NCBI GenBank assembly: GCA_020217065.1
Contig: JAIWOB010000033.1
Coordinates: 1-10,000 of the forward strand
DNA from: Chloroflexota bacterium
GTDB lineage: Bacteria; Chloroflexota; Anaerolineae; Anaerolineales; Villigracilaceae
DNA: 10,000 bases
Direction of reading: 5' to 3'
In this document: positions 1 to 4,699 of the stretch, piece after piece
How the letters are laid out: each line of letters starts with the position of its first letter
How positions within the stretch are numbered: position 1 is the first letter of the stretch
Made by a program: the position numbers and the translations under genes
The notes under the pieces: model-generated
The model's input: only the letters and a program-made list of their open reading frames with translations
The model's database searches: none
Told to the model about the DNA's origin: nothing

Positions 1-157
1 GACGATTTTCGTCACCCACAATCTGGAGGAAGCCGCGCAAATGGGCGACCGCGTGGCGGTGGTCATCGGCGGGGAGTTAAAGCAGGCGGGAATGCCAAGT
101 CAAATTAAAGAATACCCTGTGGACGATGCGGTGGAAGCCTTTTTGCAGGATTTTTAG
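1..157 (+). CDS. ABC transporter ATP-binding protein, C-terminal fragment
   Basis: The reading frame is open from base 2 to a TAG at 155-157, giving 51 residues of a protein that begins before the window. The fragment opens with TIFVTHNLEEAAQMGDRVAVV. This is the end of an ABC-type nucleotide-binding domain: a beta strand, the H-loop (switch) histidine at the sixth visible residue, then the EA-x-x-x-DR-x-x-V segment that follows it in importer ATPases. It ends a few residues after an AFLQDF tail, with no regulatory domain after the ATPase core, as in short importer ATPases of about 230-260 residues (phosphate, tungstate/molybdate or amino-acid type). The substrate cannot be told from this piece because Walker A, the Q-loop and the signature motif all lie outside the window. 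The partner permease and binding protein are presumably upstream. The gene converges on the small minus-strand gene at 270-488. Confidence 0.9.
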   Translation, partial: TIFVTHNLEEAAQMGDRVAVVIGGELKQAGMPSQIKEYPVDDAVEAFLQDF

Positions 158-186
158 CGTTTTGAATTTCTATATTAAACGGCATA

Positions 187-206
187 CGCCGCGTTTTCAC
201 GCGGCG
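187..206. repeat. GC-rich hairpin behind the ABC gene
   Basis: CGCCGCG (187-193) and CGCGGCG (200-206) form a perfect 7-bp stem with a 6-base loop, 30 bases after the ABC stop codon and between two converging genes. That position suits transcript termination or 3'-end protection of the ABC mRNA. No T-run follows on either strand, so it is not a classical intrinsic terminator. Confidence 0.45.
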
Positions 207-247
207 CAGCCAAAAGACCAACTCAGAGGGAGGAGAGAGAGTTTGGA

Positions 248-268
248 AGAGCAACTTTTGATTGCTCT
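248..268 (-). terminator. Possible weak terminator hairpin after the small Cys-rich gene
   Basis: AGAGCAA (248-254) and TTGCTCT (262-268) form a perfect 7-bp stem with a 7-base loop. It starts one base beyond the TAA stop (270-272) of the minus-strand gene. The position fits a 3'-end hairpin. The downstream minus-strand sequence is pyrimidine-rich (TCC, then repeated CT) with no real T-run, so termination efficiency is doubtful. Confidence 0.4.
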
Positions 269-269
269 A

Positions 270-488
270 TTACACAGGGTCAAGGTCGGGGTTTGTGCCG
301 CAGAGGGCGCAGGTTGCCTTGTCCACTAAATTGCATTCGATGGCGTTGGAGCAGCGGCGGGCGAATATTCTCGGCGGCTGGTCTGGCAGGATTTCGGCGG
401 GGTACGCAACCTGGTCTTCAATTTGGACTTCGTGACCGACATGCTCGCAATACTTGCTTTTTTCAACCTTCCAAATTTTTTCTGTCAT
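270..488 (-). CDS. Small Cys/His-rich hypothetical protein, possible metal binder
   Basis: A 72-residue protein I do not recognise as a named family. It has five cysteines and two histidines: a C-x-H-x-x-H cluster near the N-terminus (C14, H16, H19), C46 and C52 in the middle, and a C-x-x-C pair (C60, C63) just before an acidic tail. This spacing suggests a small zinc-ribbon-like or other metal-stabilised fold, though function is unknown. There is no signal peptide or membrane segment, so it is probably cytosolic. The gene is supported by a good ribosome binding site (AGGAG, plus-strand 494-498) five bases before the ATG and by hairpins behind its stop. It sits alone between the converging ABC gene and the dehydrogenase gene, which runs in the same direction but starts 1.3 kb away. 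A spurious reading frame is unlikely given the binding site and the ordered Cys pattern. Confidence 0.72.
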   Translation of the reverse strand: MTEKIWKVEKSKYCEHVGHEVQIEDQVAYPAEILPDQPPRIFARRCSNAIECNLVDKATCALCGTNPDLDPV

Positions 489-601
489 ATCAACTCCTAA
501 CGCTAAAGACGCCCGTAGTGTAAAACAAAAGCGTTTTGTGGGCTAGTGACAGGCGTCATAAACTCTTGTGACGAAGCGCCTATTTAGGATATAAAGTATC
601 C
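489..601. other. 113-bp spacer with inverted repeats
   Basis: This gap lies between two minus-strand genes. It holds an operator-like dyad ACAAAA-GCG-TTTTGT at 525-539. It also holds a hairpin AGGATA (586-591)/TATCCT (597-602) with a 5-base loop that touches the TAA stop of the dehydrogenase gene (602-604). The hairpin could mark the dehydrogenase 3' end but lacks a following T-run. A TACACT box (minus strand, 517-522) lies 28 bases ahead of the small gene's ATG and could be its -10, but I see no matching -35. Confidence 0.4.
494..498 (-). promoter_or_regulatory. Ribosome binding site of the Cys-rich gene
   Basis: The minus strand reads AGGAG-TTGAT-ATG, a five-base spacer. It is the main support for this small gene being translated and for its start at 488. 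Confidence 0.7.
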
Positions 602-1828
602 TTATTTTATTCCAAGACGATAAATCACGCCATTGTCGCTGGCGAAGTAGATTTCGCCCGCTTCATCCTGACCGAAGGTGGTGATGGTCGTTCCCGTCTC
701 GAAGAGCAGGTGGGACTGCCACAAGCCGTCTGCCAGAATCAGCCCCCATATTTTTCCCGAACAATAATCTCCATAGAGATAGACGCCGTTCCACCCGGTC
801 ATCCCGCCGCGATAGACGTATCCGCCTGTGACGGAGCATCCGCCTTCGGCGTGGCTGTACTCTGCGGCTGGGAGAATCATTCCCGATTGCGGCTCTCCAT
901 CGTAAGCGTGGCTTCCTTCCATAACCGACCAGCCGAAATTGGCGCCTGCGCCCCAATTAACGGGGAGGTAGTCAATTTCTTCCCATTGATTTTGACCCAC
1001 GTCGCCAATCCACAAATCTCCCGTAATCTTGTCGAAGGAGATGCGCCAGGGATTTCGCAGCCCATACGCCCAAACTTCATTGCCGAAGGGATTATCCGAC
1101 GGGAGGACGTATGGGGAAGAGCCGTCTGTCACGTCGAGCCGCAGGATTTTGCCAAGCAGGGAGTTGGGGTTTTGTCCGTTCTTTTGCGGGTCGCCGGCGC
1201 TTCCGCCGTCGCCGAGAGCGGCGTAAAGACGCCCGTCGGGTCCGAAGGCAAGCGCCCCGCCGTTGTGGTTTTGATAGGGCTGCTCGACAAGTAGCAAAAC
1301 GGTTTCGCTCGTTTTATCGGCGGAGTCGCCGTCGCTTTGAAAACGCGAAATGCGGGTATGACCGCCCGCTCCGGTATAGTTGACGTAGAAATAGCCGTTT
1401 TTTTCGTAATCGGGATGAAACGCCAAGCCCAGCAAGCCCATTTCGTTGCCGCCTTCGTTTACGCGGTCGCTGAGGTCGAGAAAGGGCGCTTCGAGCAATT
1501 GACCGTTTTTGTAAACGCGGATGCGGCCGTTCTTCTCGAGGATGAACAACCTGCCCGAACCGTCGTTGGCGGGTTGAATGTCCACCGGGCGGTACAATCC
1601 GCTGACGATGGGCTGCCACTCGTAATCCGCCGCGTTGGGAAAGGAGGAGGCGTAGGCTGGCGCCGGCGTGGATGCGGCGAACGGTTGAGGCTGGGTCTCG
1701 ACGGGGGAAGCCAAATGAGCCGTCGGCGTTGAAAGGACAATGGGCGTGACCGTCGGCGCGGCGGTTTCTTTAAATCCCGCGCAGGCGGCGAGGATTGGCA
1801 AAACCAATAAAAAGGGCGCGGGCTTCAT
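602..1828 (-). CDS. PQQ-dependent sugar (glucose/sorbosone) dehydrogenase-family lipoprotein
   Basis: A 408-residue lipoprotein. Residues 1-16 are a lipoprotein signal (hydrophobic stretch, lipobox LAAC with C16). Residues 20-62 are a Thr/Pro/Ala-rich linker, and residues 69-408 are a six-bladed beta-propeller of the GSDH family. Family landmarks are visible: HPDYEKNGYFYVNYT near 138-152, NHNGG at 187-191 with H188 in the place of the catalytic base, GDGGSAGDPQKNGQ at 206-219, and GLRNPWR at 256-262 with R258 where the soluble enzyme uses Arg for PQQ. C331 and C356 probably form the disulfide common in this group. It would act on the outer face of the membrane, oxidising sugars or other alcohols with PQQ. 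The substrate is unknown and no PQQ synthesis gene is in view. Its ATG overlaps the DUF1232 stop (ATGA), so translation is probably coupled. Confidence 0.92.
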   Translation of the reverse strand: MKPAPFLLVLPILAACAGFKETAAPTVTPIVLSTPTAHLASPVETQPQPFAASTPAPAYASSFPNAADYEWQPIVSGLYRPVDIQPANDGSGRLFILEKNGRIRVYKNGQLLEAPFLDLSDRVNEGGNEMGLLGLAFHPDYEKNGYFYVNYTGAGGHTRISRFQSDGDSADKTSETVLLLVEQPYQNHNGGALAFGPDGRLYAALGDGGSAGDPQKNGQNPNSLLGKILRLDVTDGSSPYVLPSDNPFGNEVWAYGLRNPWRISFDKITGDLWIGDVGQNQWEEIDYLPVNWGAGANFGWSVMEGSHAYDGEPQSGMILPAAEYSHAEGGCSVTGGYVYRGGMTGWNGVYLYGDYCSGKIWGLILADGLWQSHLLFETGTTITTFGQDEAGEIYFASDNGVIYRLGIK

Positions 1829-2196
1829 GATTCTTTGATTTCGGAAGTCTCCGCGTCCACCACCTCGTCGCTCGGTTTGACAGTCGCGTTGCCGGCAAGC
1901 GCTTTCGTGTGTTCCGCAACCACTTCAGGCGGGCAGAGTTCGATAAATACATAAGAGCCAAGCCACAGTATCGCGGCGTCGTCCAGCACGCCGATAACCG
2001 GCAACACCACGTTTGGCACGATGTCGGCGGGAAAGAACAGATAGGCGAAAGCGCCGACAGGGATGAGTTTGGCGAGGAAGTTTACGCGGCGGTCGCCCAT
2101 CAGTCGAAAGATGAGTTTGAGCTGGTTGATGGCGCTGCGAACCATTCCGCCTTCCGGACGCGATACGGTCAAGTTGGAGTTTTTCTTTTCGTTCAT
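1825..2196 (-). CDS. DUF1232 (YkvA-type) small membrane protein
   Basis: A 123-residue protein with the DUF1232 core at roughly residues 38-85. It has a basic amphipathic N-terminus, then LIPVGAFAYLFFPADIVPN followed by LPVIGVLDDAAILWLGSYVF. The P-x-D-x-[IV]-P turn and the LDD motif between two short hydrophobic segments define the family. The molecular function of DUF1232 is not established; members are small membrane proteins. The C-terminal 30 residues are acidic and probably disordered and cytosolic. The start is supported by AAGGAGA (plus-strand 2206-2212) ahead of the ATG. The gene is first in a two-gene operon whose second gene, the dehydrogenase lipoprotein, begins inside its stop codon. 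I see no evident functional link between the two products. Confidence 0.88.
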   Translation of the reverse strand: MNEKKNSNLTVSRPEGGMVRSAINQLKLIFRLMGDRRVNFLAKLIPVGAFAYLFFPADIVPNVVLPVIGVLDDAAILWLGSYVFIELCPPEVVAEHTKALAGNATVKPSDEVVDAETSEIKES

Positions 2197-2205
2197 TGAT
2201 TTGCG

Positions 2206-2212
2206 TCTCCTT
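2206..2212 (-). promoter_or_regulatory. Ribosome binding site of the DUF1232 gene
   Basis: The minus strand reads AAGGAGA about nine bases ahead of the ATG, the only Shine-Dalgarno-like match near this start. It supports the start at 2196. Confidence 0.6.
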
Positions 2213-2230
2213 TTTAATAATGAGTGGTCG

Positions 2231-2247
2231 GTCGAAAGTTTTTCGAC
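2231..2247. repeat. Hairpin in the 5' leader of the DUF1232 operon
   Basis: GTCGAAA (2231-2237) and TTTCGAC (2241-2247) form a perfect 7-bp inverted repeat with a 3-base centre. It lies between the candidate -10 box and the ribosome binding site of the DUF1232 gene, so it would be in the transcript leader. It could be a DNA operator or an mRNA hairpin; the sequence does not decide. Confidence 0.45.
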
Positions 2248-2262
2248 GAATTCTCTGGTTTC

Positions 2263-2268
2263 ATTATA
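2263..2268 (-). promoter_or_regulatory. Candidate -10 box for the DUF1232-dehydrogenase operon
   Basis: The minus strand has a perfect TATAAT here, which would start transcription near 2256 and give a leader of about 60 bases. The hexamer 17 bases upstream (CTCCAA) matches a -35 poorly, and there is no TG extension. It is in the right place but only half supported. Confidence 0.4.
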
Positions 2269-2330
2269 TTTGATTTATTTACGATTTGGAGCGAAACGGG
2301 ATGCGCGCGGCGATTTTCGCGGTTCAAAGA

Positions 2331-2352
2331 ACGCAATGATAAAATTGCGTCA
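2331..2352 (+). promoter_or_regulatory. Extended -10 promoter giving a leaderless NYN mRNA
   Basis: TG-A-TAAAAT (2337-2345) is an extended -10 box with five of six consensus bases. Seven bases on from its last base is A2352, the first base of the ATG, so the transcript should begin at the start codon. No Shine-Dalgarno sequence precedes the ATG, which fits leaderless translation. The same bases form a dyad, ACGCAAT (2331-2337)/ATTGCGT (2344-2350), which wraps the -10 box and could be an operator. No convincing -35 is present. Confidence 0.5.
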
Positions 2353-2828
2353 TGCCTTATCTGGTGGATGGACATAATCTGATTCCCAAGGCGGGCTTGC
2401 GGCTCGACTCGCCCGACGACGAGTTGGAATTGGTCGCTCTCCTTCAAGATTTCGCTCGATTGAAGCGTCAGCGGGTCGAGGTCTATTTCGACGGCGCGCC
2501 TGCCGGTCAGGCGGGGGTTCGTCAATTTGGCGCGGTTCGGGCGCACTTTGTCCGCCAGGGGCAGACGGCGGATAACGCCATCCGCGCGCGATTGAATGGT
2601 TTGGGGAAGGAGGCGAAAAATTGGGTGGTGGTTTCGTCCGATAGGGAGGTGCAAGGCGCGGCGCGGGCAAATCGCGCCCGCTTCATCTCGTCTGAAGAGT
2701 TTATGAAGTTGGCGAAAGCGGCAGGAAGTTCAATATCCAAAACGAATGCCGGCGGCGGGACGCTTTCAGAAGCGGAAGTGAATGAATGGCTCGAAATCTT
2801 TCGTCAGGGACGCGGGCGATTAGGATAA
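2352..2828 (+). CDS. YacP/Rae1-type NYN-domain ribonuclease
   Basis: A 158-residue protein made almost entirely of one NYN (PIN-like) nuclease domain of the YacP group (DUF901). It opens with YLVDGHNLI, the family hallmark with D6 and N9. Further acidic residues follow in the expected order: D47 in VYFDG, D74 in QTADNAI and D97 in VVSSDREV, consistent with a metal-dependent active site. The best-studied relative, B. subtilis Rae1 (YacP), cuts mRNA in the ribosomal A site. The same role here is inference from family membership. The protein is slightly shorter than typical YacP (about 170 residues). The tail from 135 (GGTLSEAEVNEWLEIFRQG) is a final helix. It is cytosolic, with no signal peptide. 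The gene stands alone, divergent from DUF1232, apparently leaderless, and ends ahead of a strong terminator. Confidence 0.88.
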   Translation: MPYLVDGHNLIPKAGLRLDSPDDELELVALLQDFARLKRQRVEVYFDGAPAGQAGVRQFGAVRAHFVRQGQTADNAIRARLNGLGKEAKNWVVVSSDREVQGAARANRARFISSEEFMKLAKAAGSSISKTNAGGGTLSEAEVNEWLEIFRQGRGRLG

Positions 2829-2930
2829 TTCAAGTCTAAATTCTAATCTTTGATTAATCAAATTCCGACTGATTTAGTGTATATTCCAGACACCGACACC
2901 TGCCCTCCCCTTTATTGGTATTAGGTGTCC
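2829..2930. other. Spacer with palindrome and GACACC repeats
   Basis: No gene is seen here. It holds a perfect 14-bp palindrome TTTGATTAATCAAA at 2849-2862 and a tandem GACACC-GACACC at 2889-2900. It also holds an inverted pair GACACCT (2895-2901)/AGGTGTC (2923-2929) with a 21-base, pyrimidine-rich centre. The inverted pair ends one base before the terminator stem. It could be extra 3'-end structure or a remnant of a repeated element; a copy search of the genome would tell. Confidence 0.5.
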
Positions 2931-2985
2931 CCCGCCGCTGGATTTGCATGTCCCCCCCATGCCAATCGGCGGCGGGAACTTTTTT
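2931..2985 (+). terminator. Strong intrinsic terminator of the NYN gene
   Basis: CCCGCCGC (2931-2938) pairs with GCGGCGGG (2969-2976). After a small internal loop GATT pairs with AATC, and after one mismatch GCATG (2946-2950) pairs with CATGC (2958-2962), leaving a C-rich 7-base loop. AAC and six Ts (2980-2985) follow. This is a textbook plus-strand terminator with an unusually long stem. The T-run overlaps the TAA stop (2984-2986) of the converging cyclase gene, so the cyclase reading frame ends on the terminator's edge. There is no T-run in the minus direction. Confidence 0.85.
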
Positions 2986-4693
2986 ACTTCAGTCCCAAAA
3001 CTTCAAAGACCGTCAGGGGCTGGGTCTTGCCTTTCAACGACATGTCGGCGTGGGGTTTGACTTCCACTTCTGCGCTGACATGCTCAAAAGCGTCGCGGCT
3101 GAGCAGAATTTGATTTCTTGCGGAGTTCTCTTGAATGCGTTTGGCGGTATTCACTGCGTCGCTGATGGCGGTGTATTCCAATCTCTTTTCCGTGCCAATC
3201 AAACCGAGGACGGCGTCGCCGCAGTGAATTCCCGCGCCAAAGGCGAGGTGAAATTCGGGCGGCAATTCCTTGTATAACTTTTCGACCGACTCTCGAATCA
3301 TCAGGGCGGTTTTTACGGCGCGCAGGGTGTGGTCGGGCTGCGGCACGGGGGCGTTGAACCAAGCCATGATGGCGTCGCCCATAAATTTGTCAATGGTGCC
3401 TTCATGCGCCAGCACGGCTTCCGCCATGGCGGCGAGATAACGGTTAAGGATTTTGACTAATTGTTCGGCTTCCTGTTTTTCGCTGAAGGAGGTAAATCCG
3501 CGAATATCGGCGAAGAGCGCTGTGATGGTGGCGCGCTTGCCGCCCAATTGCAAACTGTTCGGGTCGAGTTGTTCGATGACGGCGGGGGAGACCATGCGCT
3601 CGAAGAGCCGCCGCTGGGCTTCAAGTTTCTTTCTTTCGGTCAGGTCGTCCAACACGATGGCGATGCCCTGGGTTTTCTGACCGGCGTCTTTGAGCGGGGA
3701 AAGATTGAAACGCCAGTTAACGCTGCCGCGATTGGGAAAGTGGTGGCTGATTTCGAGGTCCGAGATGGCTTTGTCCGCCTGTCGGACTTCCGCCAAGTGC
3801 GGCTGAAGTTCGAGGGAGACCGAAGCGAGGGTTTCGCTCAGGGAATGTCCCACAATGTCGCTCGAAGCGCATCCCAAAATTCTCTCGGCGGCGCTGTTGG
3901 CGAGGGTAATCTGGTCTTGAATATCGGTGGTGATAACGCCGCTGGTGATGGAGGCGAAGATGTTGTCCATCATGTTCTTGAGTTCGGTCACTTCTTCGAG
4001 GGTTTGTTTCAGCGAGGAAAAGAGCCGCGCGTTTTCGATGGCGACCGCCGCCTGATTTGCAAACGCTTCCAGCAGGTTGCGTTCCGCGTCGGCGAAGATT
4101 CCAGCGCGGATGCGGTTGTCGGCGTAGATGACGCCGATGAGTTCGTTTTTGACCTTAAGCGGCACGCAAAGAATCGAGCGCAGGTTGAACGCCACGATGC
4201 TTTCCTGCCCGACAAAACGCTGGTCTTCTTGAGCGTTGGTGGTGACGATGGATTCGCCGGTCTGGATGACGCGCCCCACCACCGAGCGGCTGACCGTTAA
4301 CTCGGAAGAGTTGACCGATTCCATTTCCCAGTTGCGCCCTGTGCGGATGACCATTTCTCCCTTTTCGTCGCGCAGCATCAAAAAGCCGCGCTCGGCTTTG
4401 GTCAGACGCACGATATTGTCCATGACGATGGTAAGCACTTCGTCAATTTCGAGCGAGGAATTGATGACTTGCCCGATATTTGCCAGCGCCTGCAGGTTAT
4501 TGTGTTCGCGCAGGAAAAGTTCCAGCCTTTCGCTAATTTGCCCCAGCGTAACTTCGAGATTTCTCAAATCGTCCCCTGTGTTTTTTGGAAGTTTGAGTCT
4601 CGCCGCTTCCAATTCGGCGCGGACCTTTCCCGCTTGCTTACTGAGAGTGATTAGTTGGTCTGGAATGGTTGAGGGGCGCGTTTGTTCGTCCAT
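2984..4693 (-). CDS. GAF-PAS-class IIIb adenylate cyclase
   Basis: A 569-residue soluble signalling enzyme with no membrane segment. Residues 10-65 are helical, probably a coiled coil. A GAF domain spans about 67-222, a short coiled-coil linker 222-242, a PAS domain about 240-350 (ending IAIVLDDLTERKKLEAQ), and a class III cyclase domain about 385-566. The metal-binding aspartates are D396 (FADIRGFT) and D440 (DKFMGDA). K436 is the adenine-selecting lysine and T508 replaces the second purine-binding Asp. N515 and R519 (N-x3-R) are the transition-state residues. The Lys/Thr pair marks class IIIb, whose studied members are often bicarbonate-responsive. All catalytic residues are present, so it should make cAMP. 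AGGA four bases before the ATG supports the start. It lies 6 bases after the transglutaminase gene, so they are co-transcribed. The GAF and PAS ligands are unknown. Confidence 0.93.
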   Translation of the reverse strand: MDEQTRPSTIPDQLITLSKQAGKVRAELEAARLKLPKNTGDDLRNLEVTLGQISERLELFLREHNNLQALANIGQVINSSLEIDEVLTIVMDNIVRLTKAERGFLMLRDEKGEMVIRTGRNWEMESVNSSELTVSRSVVGRVIQTGESIVTTNAQEDQRFVGQESIVAFNLRSILCVPLKVKNELIGVIYADNRIRAGIFADAERNLLEAFANQAAVAIENARLFSSLKQTLEEVTELKNMMDNIFASITSGVITTDIQDQITLANSAAERILGCASSDIVGHSLSETLASVSLELQPHLAEVRQADKAISDLEISHHFPNRGSVNWRFNLSPLKDAGQKTQGIAIVLDDLTERKKLEAQRRLFERMVSPAVIEQLDPNSLQLGGKRATITALFADIRGFTSFSEKQEAEQLVKILNRYLAAMAEAVLAHEGTIDKFMGDAIMAWFNAPVPQPDHTLRAVKTALMIRESVEKLYKELPPEFHLAFGAGIHCGDAVLGLIGTEKRLEYTAISDAVNTAKRIQENSARNQILLSRDAFEHVSAEVEVKPHADMSLKGKTQPLTVFEVLGLK

Positions 4694-4699
4694 AATTTC

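Noticed and set aside
126..329. 67-residue plus-strand frame after the ABC gene
   Set aside because: It begins inside the ABC gene in another frame, crosses two hairpins and overlaps the Cys-rich gene; no motif or ribosome binding site.
710..1294. 194-residue plus-strand open frame
   Set aside because: It is antisense to the dehydrogenase propeller, which shows clear family motifs. This is a composition-driven shadow.
3461..4300. 279-residue plus-strand open frame
   Set aside because: It is antisense to the cyclase catalytic, PAS and GAF coding sequence, whose motifs are intact. The frame has no family motif and no ribosome binding site.
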